A stretch of DNA of 26,210 bases from Fluviibacter sp048859965 (GCA_048859965.1 JBLIZO010000025.1:1-26210); one strand, 5' to 3'; positions 15,373-23,585 are shown, counted from the stretch's first letter. Made by a program: numbers and translations. Notes: a model not told the origin generated them from the letters alone.

Positions 15373-15828
15373 TCAACGTAACAGGTAATGGTTACCGTAG
15401 AAACTGACCACCAGCTCTTTGCGCTGGTTATAACCCCGATAATGCAGCACCGCCACACCCCGGTCTTCCTTGGAAGTTGATGGGATGAGCTTGCTCACCT
15501 CCACCTCGGCACTTAATGTATCACCTGCTCGCACTGGTGCAAACCAGCGCACCTCATCCAACCCCGTGCCACCAAGACTGGATCTAGCGAAGATCCCACT
15601 TTGGATAAACAGCCGGAAGCAGATCGCGATGGTATGAAAACCACTGGCGATAATACCGCCAAAAATCGATTGACCCGCAGCCACCTCGTCGATATGAAAC
15701 GGTTGCGGGTCAAAACTGAACGCAAAGCTTGTGATATCGGCCTGTGTCAACGTATAACCCTGCGTGTCGAATATCTCCCCCACCGCCAACTCATCCAGCG
15801 ATTTCAGGCTTAAATGTCGATTTCTCAT
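15373..15828 (-). CDS. MaoC-like hot-dog fold dehydratase
   Basis: This 151-residue MaoC-domain protein has the hydratase-2 dyad in SFDPQPFHID: Asp40 and His45, spaced D-x4-H as in (R)-specific enoyl-CoA hydratases. They are followed by FGGIIASGFHT and the beta-sheet segment WFAPVRAGDTLSAEVEV. It probably hydrates a 2-enoyl-CoA or an analogue. The QPFH variant of the usual NPxH suggests a substrate different from short straight-chain crotonyl-CoA; that is inference. The ATG at 15826-15828 has a GGGGAAA site and lies 1 nt beyond the stop of the upstream crotonase, so the two are tightly coupled. It is distinct from the second MaoC protein at 18.7-19.1 kb. Confidence 0.85.
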   Translation of the reverse strand: MRNRHLSLKSLDELAVGEIFDTQGYTLTQADITSFAFSFDPQPFHIDEVAAGQSIFGGIIASGFHTIAICFRLFIQSGIFARSSLGGTGLDEVRWFAPVRAGDTLSAEVEVSKLIPSTSKEDRGVAVLHYRGYNQRKELVVSFYGNHYLLR

Positions 15829-15829
15829 G

Positions 15830-16609
15830 TTATTTCCCCTGGAATACGGGCGCACGTTTTTCCTTGATGGCTAACACGCCCTCCCGATAATCGTCACTAC
15901 TGTAAACAACCCGGCGGCTGGCTTCAATGCGTTCAAACTCATTGGAAGTCAGCGGAATCGCACTACCCATCGAGGTAACCTGCTCTTTGAATACGCGGTT
16001 GGCCAGCGGTGATGTCAGCGCAATTTCCTGAGCCACCTGCATGGCAAACCCCGTCAGTTGATCCGCCGGCACCACATGGTTCACTACCCCATAGGTCTCT
16101 AGTCGTTCGGCCTTGACCGGCATCGCGCGATAAACCATTTCCTTCAGGATGTGCAGCGGCATCGTATTCATGAATGTTATGATGCCGGAAGGGTTATAAG
16201 GCACACCCAAGCGGCTCGGTGTCAGTGCAAACGTTGTGCCTGCAGCGGCAATCACCAGATCACCCGACATCACTAATTCGTTAGCCCCCCCCCACACACT
16301 GCCCTCGACCACCACAATAATCGGCAGCGGACAATTCTGCATCGCTTTCACAGCACGGCGCAGCGGCTCATGGCACTCCAGTGGATCCTTGCCATGTGGC
16401 GGCAGCTCATTAACGTCATAGCCGGCCGACCAGACTTTGACGCCCGGAATGGTTTTGAGGATAACGGCGCGAATATCGCTACTGGTAAAGTCTTCCAATG
16501 CTCCGATCAGCTGATCAACCAGTGTATTTCCCATCACATTGAGCCGATCGGTGTTCTGCAGGGTCAAAACACCAATCCGGTCCGTTTGACTGATTTCTAT
16601 AAGTTTCAT
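15830..16609 (-). CDS. scpB: Crotonase-family protein, methylmalonyl-CoA decarboxylase-like
   Basis: This 259-residue crotonase-fold enzyme resembles E. coli ScpB/YgfG, which decarboxylates methylmalonyl-CoA to propionyl-CoA. Shared blocks: VWSAGYDVNELPPHGKDPL, VEGSVWGGANELVMSGDLVIAA, ALTPSRLGVPYN and SNEFERIEASRRVVYSSDDY. Oxyanion-hole positions are Tyr64 (His66 in YgfG, where the backbone NH is used) and Gly108; Tyr138 matches catalytic Tyr140. There is no Glu pair of true enoyl-CoA hydratases at the usual sites. A G9 run encodes the VWGGA stretch. It has no evident Shine-Dalgarno site and starts 15 nt below a terminator. First gene of a trio with MaoC and nitroreductase. A general enoyl-CoA hydratase/isomerase is the alternative. 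Confidence 0.78.
   Translation of the reverse strand: MKLIEISQTDRIGVLTLQNTDRLNVMGNTLVDQLIGALEDFTSSDIRAVILKTIPGVKVWSAGYDVNELPPHGKDPLECHEPLRRAVKAMQNCPLPIIVVVEGSVWGGANELVMSGDLVIAAAGTTFALTPSRLGVPYNPSGIITFMNTMPLHILKEMVYRAMPVKAERLETYGVVNHVVPADQLTGFAMQVAQEIALTSPLANRVFKEQVTSMGSAIPLTSNEFERIEASRRVVYSSDDYREGVLAIKEKRAPVFQGK
16285..16293 (-). repeat. Homopolymeric G9 tract inside the crotonase gene
   Basis: Nine C on the plus strand, read as nine G in the gene, span the codons TGG GGG GGG and the first base of GCT (Trp-Gly-Gly-Ala, around residues 106-109). Two consecutive GGG glycine codons are out of keeping with neighbouring glycine codons, which are mostly GGC/GGT. Runs of this length are prone to slippage; one base gained or lost would truncate the protein at its oxyanion hole. 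Confidence 0.85.
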
Positions 16610-16623
16610 AATTCAACACAGAG

Positions 16624-16646
16624 AAAAAGGGGCCTTGCGGCCCCTT
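16624..16646 (-). terminator. Intrinsic terminator of the actP operon
   Basis: Read on the minus strand, AAGGGGCC / GGCCCCTT form an 8-bp GC-rich stem (16627-16634 with 16639-16646) with loop GCAA. The T-run at 16628-16624 follows. It sits about 25 nt past the actP stop and only 15 nt before the start codon of the crotonase gene. Confidence 0.85.
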
Positions 16647-16671
16647 AAGGTACTACAGAATAAGCAACCGA

Positions 16672-18348
16672 TTAGTGATCGCTGGCCTGTGCAGCACCGA
16701 TACCGGTTTGTGCACGGACGTACTGATCATCAAACGCGGCGATCTCAGCTTTAGCGCGGGCACTCTTGTCTGTCACCGAGAACAGCCAGGTGGCGAAGAA
16801 TGCCGCCGTCATCGAGAACAGAGCCGGGTGATCATACGGGAAAATCGGTGCGGCGTTGCCAATCACCTTGACCCAGACGGCCGGCGACAGAATCACCAAG
16901 CCCACCGCAGCGAACAGACCGACGATACCGCCAATCAACGCACCCCGCGTGGTCAGACCCTTCCAGTACATCGACAGGATCAGCACCGGGAAGTTCACCG
17001 AGGCGGCAACACCGAAGGCCAGCGCCACCAGGAAGGCGACGTTCTGATCCTTGAACAGGATCCCCAGGACCACAGCAACGAAGCCGATGAACACCGAAGC
17101 GTACTTGCCAACGCGCATTTCCTGCTCGCCGGTTGCCGACCCTTTCTTGATCACGCGGGCATAGATGTCATGCGAGATGGCCGAAGCACCAGCCAGTGCC
17201 AACCCCGACACCACCGCCAGAATCGTGGCGAAAGCAACGGCTGACAGGAAGCCCAGGAAAAGGTCGCCGCCCAGCGCTTTGGCCAGGTGCATGACCGGCA
17301 TATTGCTACCGCCAATCAGCTTGCCACCGACAACGCCGCCCTCGAAGAACTGTGGATCCGTACCCACGATGGTGATGGCGCCGATACCCAGCACAACCAC
17401 AACGAGGAAGAAGAAACCGATAAAACCGGTTGCCACAAACACCGACTTACGGGCTTCCTTCGCATTCGGCACGGTGAAGAAACGCATCAGGATGTGCGGC
17501 AGTGCAGCCGTACCGAACAACAGGCCCAGCGACAACGATACGGCCGAAACCGGATCGGCCAGCAGCTTACCCGGCTCCATCAGTTTGACGCCCAGTTTGC
17601 TTGACTCGGTGGCCTTGCTAAACAGCGTATCGAACGAAAAACCGAAATAATTCATGGTCAACAACATCAGCAGCGTGCCACCGAACAGCAACAGGCAGGC
17701 CTTGATGATCTGCACCCAGGTCGTGGCGACCATGCCGCCGAAGGTCACGTAGATGATCATCAGCACGCCGACCAGAACCACAGCGAAGTTGTATTCCAGA
17801 CCGAACAGCAGCTGGATCAGCTGACCGGCACCTACCATCTGAACGATCAGATAGAAGAACACCACGGTCAGCGAGCCAAAGGCAGCGAACGTACGGATCT
17901 TGCTCTGATCCAGACGGAACGACGCGATATCGGCAAAGGTGAACTTGCCGAGGTTACGCAGACGCTCTGCCAGAATAAACAGAATGATCGGCCAACCCAC
18001 GAAGAAGCTGATGGTATAAATAAACCCGTCGAATCCGCGAGCATAGATCAGGCTGGATAGACCGAGCAATGTCGCGGCCGACATATAGTCGCCCGCAATC
18101 GCCAGACCGTTCTGGAAACCGCTGATACCACCGCCGGCGGTATAGAAATCGGCGGTCGACTTGGTTCGCGACGCGGCCCAGTAAGTGATACCCAGAGTCA
18201 GCAGAACAAATACGACGAACATCGCGATCGCCGAAATGTTAACCGGCTGTTTCTCAACCGGACCATCGCTAGCTGCGGCGGCAAGTACCAAGGCTGGCAA
18301 GAATGCCAACGCCGCTACGCCGAGCTTTTTCAGTATAGACAGATTCAT
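16672..18348 (-). CDS. actP: Cation/acetate symporter ActP
   Basis: This 558-residue sodium:solute symporter (SSF) family protein has an N-terminal cleavable-type hydrophobic segment (about residues 6-25, ending LAAAASDG) and about thirteen further helices. Near-identical blocks to E. coli ActP include ITYWAASRTKSTADFYTAGG, GFQNGLAIAGDYMSAATLLG, VGWPIILFILAERLRNLGKF, LPHILMRFFTVPNAKEARKS and FLSAVAFATILAVVSGLALAGASAISHD. The C-terminus reads RAQTGIGAAQ, also as in ActP. It imports acetate and other short carboxylates with a cation across the inner membrane. Its ATG overlaps the DUF485 stop (ATGA, 18345-18348). It is the last gene before the terminator. No acs is next to it; an acyl-CoA dehydrogenase/ETF block precedes it instead. 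Confidence 0.95.
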   Translation of the reverse strand: MNLSILKKLGVAALAFLPALVLAAAASDGPVEKQPVNISAIAMFVVFVLLTLGITYWAASRTKSTADFYTAGGGISGFQNGLAIAGDYMSAATLLGLSSLIYARGFDGFIYTISFFVGWPIILFILAERLRNLGKFTFADIASFRLDQSKIRTFAAFGSLTVVFFYLIVQMVGAGQLIQLLFGLEYNFAVVLVGVLMIIYVTFGGMVATTWVQIIKACLLLFGGTLLMLLTMNYFGFSFDTLFSKATESSKLGVKLMEPGKLLADPVSAVSLSLGLLFGTAALPHILMRFFTVPNAKEARKSVFVATGFIGFFFLVVVVLGIGAITIVGTDPQFFEGGVVGGKLIGGSNMPVMHLAKALGGDLFLGFLSAVAFATILAVVSGLALAGASAISHDIYARVIKKGSATGEQEMRVGKYASVFIGFVAVVLGILFKDQNVAFLVALAFGVAASVNFPVLILSMYWKGLTTRGALIGGIVGLFAAVGLVILSPAVWVKVIGNAAPIFPYDHPALFSMTAAFFATWLFSVTDKSARAKAEIAAFDDQYVRAQTGIGAAQASDH

Positions 18349-18659
18349 CGACGGGCCTCCGCAATAATTTCTTCATTGAGGTCTTCGAAGGCACCGTTGG
18401 CACGACGGATGTAAATCCCCGTCAACAACCACGAACCGATAATAATAGCGGCGCCAATCGGCCAGCCGATGGTCATAATGGCGCTGTCACCAAACTTGTC
18501 AGCGAAGAACGTTGGGTTAAAGGCTACCGTCATCATGAAGGCGTAATAAGGCACTAACACAATCAATGACAGGACCAGGGAAAACCGCCCCCGTTCCTGA
18601 CAGAGTTGTGCGAACTTCGGATTCTTGCGAATCTTGTCGTACAAGATTTTGTCTGACAC
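18345..18659 (-). CDS. yjcH: DUF485 inner-membrane protein, YjcH-like
   Basis: This 104-residue protein with two membrane helices (about residues 26-47 and 62-84) precedes actP as yjcH does in E. coli. It matches the DUF485 layout: a charged N-terminus with IRKNPKFAQLCQERGRFS, PYYAFMMTVAF, and the closing LTGIYIRRANGAFEDLNEEI. The start is GTG at 18657-18659, supported by an AGGAGAGAG site. No function is proven for YjcH; it is presumed to help the symporter. Its stop overlaps the actP start, so the two are translationally coupled. Confidence 0.93.
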   Translation of the reverse strand: MSDKILYDKIRKNPKFAQLCQERGRFSLVLSLIVLVPYYAFMMTVAFNPTFFADKFGDSAIMTIGWPIGAAIIIGSWLLTGIYIRRANGAFEDLNEEIIAEARR

Positions 18660-18686
18660 GTCTCTCTCCTTGCTATGGTTATGGTC

Positions 18687-19112
18687 TTACTGTTTTGGTG
18701 CTAATACGGTGGCTTCGCCTTCGAGTACTGTCTTGCCAGCGACCTGGCAGATCGTATCCAGGACGACGCGATTCTTGGCCGGGTCGAGCGATTTCACCGT
18801 CACGATCGCCGTCACGGTATCTCCCGGGCGAACCGGTGCTTTGAACTTGAGCGTCTGACCCAGATAAATCGTGCCGGCGCCTGGCAGCCTGTTGGCGATA
18901 CAGGCGGAGATCACACCGGCCGTCAGGATGCCATGGGCAATCCGGCCACCGAATGGCGTCTTCTCTGCATATTCCTGATTCAGGTGCACCGAGTTGACAT
19001 CGCCGGAAGCGGCTGCAAACAGGACGATGTCCGTTTCGGTCAGGGTCTTCGCGTAGCTACGCGACATCCCGACTTCCATCTGATCAATCGTAAAACCGAT
19101 ATCTGTGCTCAT
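18687..19112 (-). CDS. MaoC-family (R)-specific enoyl-CoA hydratase, PhaJ-like
   Basis: This 141-residue hot-dog protein has the hydratase-2 motif ASGDVNSVHLNQEYA with the catalytic pair Asp38/His43. It is followed by FGGRIAHGILTAGVISACIANRLPGAGTIYLGQTLKF and VRPGDTVTAIVTV. Single-domain proteins of this type convert trans-2-enoyl-CoA to (R)-3-hydroxyacyl-CoA. PhaJ uses this to feed PHA synthase. Placed after the acyl-CoA dehydrogenase and ETF-QO genes, it fits the hydration step following dehydrogenation. The phasin at the left of the window makes a PHA role attractive but not proven. The ATG at 19110-19112 is chosen; a start at 19133 would overlap the preceding gene's end region. Confidence 0.88.
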   Translation of the reverse strand: MSTDIGFTIDQMEVGMSRSYAKTLTETDIVLFAAASGDVNSVHLNQEYAEKTPFGGRIAHGILTAGVISACIANRLPGAGTIYLGQTLKFKAPVRPGDTVTAIVTVKSLDPAKNRVVLDTICQVAGKTVLEGEATVLAPKQ

Positions 19113-19133
19113 AGTTTTTCCGCCTATTGGCAA

Positions 19134-20783
19134 TTACATGGTTGAATAATTCGGGCCACCGCCACCTTCGGGCACGGTCCAGTTAATGTTTTGCGTCGGA
19201 TCTTTAATGTCGCAGGTCTTGCAGTGCAGACAGTTCTGCGCATTGATTTGCAACTTCGGCGCACCGGCCTCTTCGCCAACAATTTCATAAACACCGGCCG
19301 GACAATAACGCGTTTCCGGCGAACCGTAACGCGCGAAATTAACGCTCATCGCCACGTCGGGATTCTGTAGTTGCAGATGGCAGCGCTGATTTTCTTCGTG
19401 GTTGGTGCTCGACAGGAACACCGACGAGAGGCGGTCAAACGTCAAAACGCCATCCGGTTTCGGATAATGGATTTTGGGCGCCTTGTTTTTATCCAGAAGC
19501 TGATCGTGGTCATTGTGGTGGCGCATCGTCCACGGCGCCTTGCCGCGGAACAGGTAGGTGTCGATAGCGCCATAGGCCAACCCACCCCACAGCCCCCACT
19601 TGAACGCCGGGCGAATATTACGCACACTGTAGAGTTCGTCCCACAACCAGGTCTTCCTGAGCCTCTCCGGGTACGCCGTGGCTTCGCTCTGTGGGCTTTC
19701 CGAGTTTGCATCAACGCCCAGCAGATCAAACACGGCATCAGCCGCCACCATGGCCGACTGCATGGCCATGTGCGTCCCTTTGATCTTCGGCACGTTCAGG
19801 AAGCCGGCCGTATCGCCAACCAGCAAACCACCCGGAAAAGTCAGTTTGGGTAGCGACTGGAACCCACCCTCCGACAACGCACGGGCGCCGTAGGAAATGC
19901 GACGACCACCTTCGAGATGTTTACGAATCGTCGGATGCGTCTTGTAACGCTGAAACTCTTCATACGGTGACAACCACGGGTTCTTATAGTCGAGACCGAC
20001 GACAAAGCCCACTGCCACCATATTGTCTTCCAGGTGATACAGAAAGGAGCCGCCATAGGTATCCGATGGCAGCGGCCAACCGGCTGTGTGAATGATCAAC
20101 CCCGGTTTGTGCTGCTCGGGCGGCACTTCCCACAGTTCCTTGATGCCGATGCCGTAGGTTTGCGGGTCAACACCATCACGCAGGTTGAACTTCTTGAACA
20201 GCGCCTTGGTCAGCGAACCGCGACAGCCCTCGGCAAAAATCGTTTGCTTGGCATGGAGCTCCATACCGGGTTGATAGTTGCCGGTCTGTTCGCCATCCTT
20301 GCCGATGCCCATATCGCCGGTGGCGACGCCCTTGACCGAGCCATCGTCGTTATAAAGCACTTCGGCAGCGGCAAAACCCGGATAAATTTCCACGCCCAGC
20401 GCTTCGGCCTGCTCGCCCAGCCAACGGCATACCTTGCCCAGACTGACGATGTAATTGCCCTCGTTATGCATCTGTGGGGGCGTCGGCAGCTTTCGCGCCC
20501 CCGTTTCCGACAACACCAGAAACTCGTCATTCTTGGCTTTCGTAATGAGCGGCGCACCCATCTCGCGCCATTGCGGCAGCAACTCGTTGAGTACGCGCGG
20601 CTCGATCACCGCACCCGACAGAATATGGGCGCCCACTTCGGAGCCCTTCTCGATCAGGCAGACATTGATTTCACGACCGCTTTCTGCGGCACGCTGCTTC
20701 AGACGAATCGCTGCCGTCAGGCCGGACGGTCCGGCACCGACGATAACAACGTCATATTCCATCGATTCGCGATCAGTACGCAT
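19134..20783 (-). CDS. Electron transfer flavoprotein-ubiquinone oxidoreductase
   Basis: This 549-residue enzyme passes electrons from reduced ETF to ubiquinone at the inner membrane face. The N-terminus holds the FAD dinucleotide fold YDVVIVGAGPSGLTAA (residues 10-25). The middle contains HILSGAVIEPRVLNEL and LPKLTFPGGLLVGDTAGFLNVPKIKGTHMAM. The C-terminal 4Fe-4S ferredoxin-like domain has Cys494 in RYCPAGVYE and Cys518, 521 and 524 in CLHCKTCDIKDP. The protein ends NYSTM. AGGAA upstream of the ATG at 20783 supports this start, and RESMEYDVVIVG is a familiar N-terminus for the family. It lies 9 nt after the acyl-CoA dehydrogenase gene, consistent with one transcript carrying donor, ETF and acceptor. 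Confidence 0.96.
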   Translation of the reverse strand: MRTDRESMEYDVVIVGAGPSGLTAAIRLKQRAAESGREINVCLIEKGSEVGAHILSGAVIEPRVLNELLPQWREMGAPLITKAKNDEFLVLSETGARKLPTPPQMHNEGNYIVSLGKVCRWLGEQAEALGVEIYPGFAAAEVLYNDDGSVKGVATGDMGIGKDGEQTGNYQPGMELHAKQTIFAEGCRGSLTKALFKKFNLRDGVDPQTYGIGIKELWEVPPEQHKPGLIIHTAGWPLPSDTYGGSFLYHLEDNMVAVGFVVGLDYKNPWLSPYEEFQRYKTHPTIRKHLEGGRRISYGARALSEGGFQSLPKLTFPGGLLVGDTAGFLNVPKIKGTHMAMQSAMVAADAVFDLLGVDANSESPQSEATAYPERLRKTWLWDELYSVRNIRPAFKWGLWGGLAYGAIDTYLFRGKAPWTMRHHNDHDQLLDKNKAPKIHYPKPDGVLTFDRLSSVFLSSTNHEENQRCHLQLQNPDVAMSVNFARYGSPETRYCPAGVYEIVGEEAGAPKLQINAQNCLHCKTCDIKDPTQNINWTVPEGGGGPNYSTM

Positions 20784-20792
20784 AACGATTCC

Positions 20793-22598
20793 TTAGAACA
20801 GCGATTCTTCGAGCGACAGCACCGAAGCACTGCCTTCCGTCACTTCAGCAGCATAGGCCGCGGCCTTCGGCAACTGGTGTGCGGCAAAGTAACGGGCGGT
20901 GGCCAACTTGGCTTTGTAGAAATCGTCATCCGACCCATTGTCGAGGTGTTGCTGGGCGATCTGTGCTGCGCGGGCCATCAGCCAGCCCCCCGTGACCACC
21001 CCCGTCAGGAAGAGGTACGGCACAGCACCGGCCAATGCGGCCTGCGGGCTCGTGTCGTAATGCGCCAGCAGCCATTGCGTGGCTTTTTCAAACTGCACAA
21101 GTGCAGCGCCGAGTTGCTGACCGATGTCCGCTAACTTGGCGTCCTTGGTCAGCGCATCAACCGTGCCACGGATTTTAGCCGTTAGGGCAGCGGCACCGAC
21201 ACCGGTATTACCCGCTTCATCCTTATCCTTGGCCAGCTTACGGCCGACCAGATCATTGGCCTGAATCGCCGTGGTACCTTCATAAATCGGGGTAATGCGC
21301 GAATCACGCATGTACTGGCAGGCCCCAGTTTCTTCGATGAAACCCATACCGCCGTGTACCTGGATGCCGGTCGAAGTAATTTCGACGCTGCTCTCGGTAC
21401 ACCAGCCTTTGACCACCGGTGTCAGAAAATCGACCATCGCCTGGGCATCCTTGGCCTTAGCCGCATCCGCGTTGTGATGCGCATGATCCATCTGTGCAGC
21501 AACCCAGTAGGCCAGTGCGCGCATGGCTTCGGTGCGCGACTTCATATCGAGCAGCATCCGACGCACATCTGGGTGATGGATAATCGGCTTCGCCACGCCA
21601 GATTTATCACCAATCGGTGCGCCCTGAATACGCTCGCGGGCATAGGCCAATGCGTGTTGATAAGCGCGTTCCGAGACGCCGACACCTTCCAGACCCACAT
21701 TCAGACGCGCATGGTTCATCATCGTGAACATGTAGCCCAAGCCCTTGTTGGCTTCGCCGACCAGATAACCGATCGCACCCTCTTTCTCACCAAAAGACAT
21801 CACCGCAGTGGCACTGCCGTGAATCCCCATTTTGTGTTCGATCGAAGCGCAAACCAGATCGTTACGGGCACCCAGGCTACCGTCGGCATTCACCAGATAT
21901 TTCGGCGCCACGAACAGCGAAATGCCTTTCACACCCGGAGGTGCGTCAGGCAGGCGAGCCAGCACCAGGTGGATGATATTCTCCGCCATGTCATGCTCGC
22001 CCCAAGTGATGAATATCTTGGTGCCGGTAATGCGATAGGTGCCATCGGCCTGCGGCACAGCCTTGCTGCGCACGGCACTCAGGTCGGAACCAGCCTGCGG
22101 CTCGGTCAGATTCATGGTACCCGTCCACGTCCCTTCCACCATCTTCGGCAGATAGGTGTTCTTGAGTTCGTCAGAGCCATGATGCGCGATCGCTTCGATG
22201 GCGCCGGTCGTCAGCATCGGGCACAGCGCGAACGAGATACTGGCCGACTTCCACATTTCCTGCACGGCCGTCGAGACCAGCGTCGGCAGACCCTGGCCGC
22301 CGAAGTCCGTGGCACAAGGCATGGCGTTCCAACCGGTTTCCACAAACAGTTTATAGGCGTCTTTATAACCGTCGGCAGCGGTCACTACACCCTCTTTCCA
22401 GGTACAACCCTGACGGTCGCCCACCGGGTTGATCGGATCAATCACTTCAGACGCAAACTTGCCGGCCTCATCCATAATGGCATCAACCAGATCCGGCGTA
22501 CTTTCTTCATAACCGGGTAGCTGGGTGACCGCTTCAAGACCTGCCAGTTCGTTCATGGCAAACTGCATGTCGCGGATAGGGGCGCTATAAGTGCTCAT
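20793..22598 (-). CDS. Acyl-CoA dehydrogenase, long form with C-terminal extension (DmdC-like)
   Basis: This 601-residue flavoprotein oxidises an acyl-CoA to 2-enoyl-CoA, passing electrons to ETF. The FAD/substrate signature TEPQAGSDLSAVRSKA starts at residue 165. ITGTKIFITWGEHD (190-203) follows, then VHGGMGFIEE (414-422). The catalytic base is Glu440 in ITPIYEGTTAIQANDLVGRK. An extra N-terminal segment and a helical C-terminal domain (about 460-601) distinguish this class from ordinary 380-residue enzymes. Characterised relatives include the 3-methylmercaptopropionyl-CoA dehydrogenase DmdC; many others are annotated simply as acyl-CoA dehydrogenases, so chain length and substrate remain open. 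GGAG precedes the ATG. It sits between etfA (48 nt upstream) and ETF-QO. Confidence 0.93.
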   Translation of the reverse strand: MSTYSAPIRDMQFAMNELAGLEAVTQLPGYEESTPDLVDAIMDEAGKFASEVIDPINPVGDRQGCTWKEGVVTAADGYKDAYKLFVETGWNAMPCATDFGGQGLPTLVSTAVQEMWKSASISFALCPMLTTGAIEAIAHHGSDELKNTYLPKMVEGTWTGTMNLTEPQAGSDLSAVRSKAVPQADGTYRITGTKIFITWGEHDMAENIIHLVLARLPDAPPGVKGISLFVAPKYLVNADGSLGARNDLVCASIEHKMGIHGSATAVMSFGEKEGAIGYLVGEANKGLGYMFTMMNHARLNVGLEGVGVSERAYQHALAYARERIQGAPIGDKSGVAKPIIHHPDVRRMLLDMKSRTEAMRALAYWVAAQMDHAHHNADAAKAKDAQAMVDFLTPVVKGWCTESSVEITSTGIQVHGGMGFIEETGACQYMRDSRITPIYEGTTAIQANDLVGRKLAKDKDEAGNTGVGAAALTAKIRGTVDALTKDAKLADIGQQLGAALVQFEKATQWLLAHYDTSPQAALAGAVPYLFLTGVVTGGWLMARAAQIAQQHLDNGSDDDFYKAKLATARYFAAHQLPKAAAYAAEVTEGSASVLSLEESLF

Positions 22599-22646
22599 CG
22601 TAATACTCCGTAAAACCTGAAAAGAATGTGCAAGTGACGTGTTTGA

Positions 22647-23576
22647 TTACAGCGACGAGGCCAGTTGTGGCACAGCCTCGAAAAGGTCCGCCACCAAACC
22701 GTAGTCGGCCACCTGGAAAATCGGCGCGTCCGGATCCTTGTTGATGGCCACAATGACCTTGGAATCCTTCATACCGGCCAGATGCTGACTCGCGCCGGAA
22801 ATACCGACGGCGATGTACAGTTGTGGTGCGACGATCTTGCCGGTCTGACCGACTTGATAATCGTTGGGTACGAAACCGGCATCAACGGCAGCGCGTGAAG
22901 CCCCAATGGCGGCTCCCAGCTTGTCGGCCAACGGTTCAAGCACCGACTTGAACGCCTCGCCGCTACCCAGACCACGGCCACCCGACACCACCACTTTAGC
23001 GGCGCCGAGTTCCGGACGCTCGGACTTGGTCAGCTCGCGGCCCACCAGATCCGACTTGTTACCTACATCACCCGGCACCGCATTTTCAATAGACGCGCTA
23101 CCACCGGCAGCGACAGGATCAAACGCCGTCGAACGTACGGTGACAACCTTCTTGGGATCCGATGACACCACAGTCGCTAGTGCATTGCCGGCATAGATCG
23201 GGCGCACAAAAGTATCTTCAGCAACGACGCCAACAATGTCGGAAATCTGCGCCACATCGAGCAGTGCGGCAACGCGCGGCATCGTGTTCTTACCATAGCT
23301 GCTGGCTGGCGCGAGCAGATGGCTATAACTACCCGCTAGCGAGACCACCAGCTTGGCCAGCGGCTCAGCGGCCTGATCGCCGTAAGCGGCGTTATCGACG
23401 ACCAGAACGCGCTTCACGCCCTGTAGCGCAGCAGCTTTGGTGGCCACATCGGCACACCCTTCACCCGCAACCAGAACATCGATATCACCCGACAGCTTGG
23501 TGGCTGCGGCAATGGTATTGAGGGTTGCCGCTTTGAGCGACTTGTTATCGTGTTCAGCAAGAACCAGAACAGGCAT
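22647..23576 (-). CDS. etfA: Electron transfer flavoprotein alpha subunit
   Basis: This 309-residue subunit binds FAD and forms the ETF heterodimer with EtfB. The N-terminal alpha/beta domain begins MPVLVLAEHDNKSLKAATLN. The C-terminal FAD domain shows VVSGGRGLGSGEAF, SRAAVDAGFVPNDYQVGQTG, PQLYIAVGISGASQHLAGM and INKDPDAPIFQVADYGLV, all standard EtfA blocks. AGGAG lies 5 nt before the ATG at 23576. A GTG two codons upstream overlaps this site and is rejected. It follows etfB by 9 nt. Partner dehydrogenase and quinone reductase genes come next in the same direction. Confidence 0.96.
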   Translation of the reverse strand: MPVLVLAEHDNKSLKAATLNTIAAATKLSGDIDVLVAGEGCADVATKAAALQGVKRVLVVDNAAYGDQAAEPLAKLVVSLAGSYSHLLAPASSYGKNTMPRVAALLDVAQISDIVGVVAEDTFVRPIYAGNALATVVSSDPKKVVTVRSTAFDPVAAGGSASIENAVPGDVGNKSDLVGRELTKSERPELGAAKVVVSGGRGLGSGEAFKSVLEPLADKLGAAIGASRAAVDAGFVPNDYQVGQTGKIVAPQLYIAVGISGASQHLAGMKDSKVIVAINKDPDAPIFQVADYGLVADLFEAVPQLASSL

Positions 23577-23585
23577 GACCACTCC

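Noticed and set aside
16415..16421. Tyr64 in the crotonase as a lost catalytic His (His66 in YgfG)
   Set aside because: In YgfG this position contributes its backbone NH to the oxyanion hole, so the side-chain change need not impair activity.
20034..22520. Long plus-strand open frames (366 and 388 codons) opposite the ETF-QO and acyl-CoA dehydrogenase genes
   Set aside because: They mirror well-conserved enzymes on the other strand, have no family-like motifs or ribosome sites, and arise from the codon bias of GC-rich genes.
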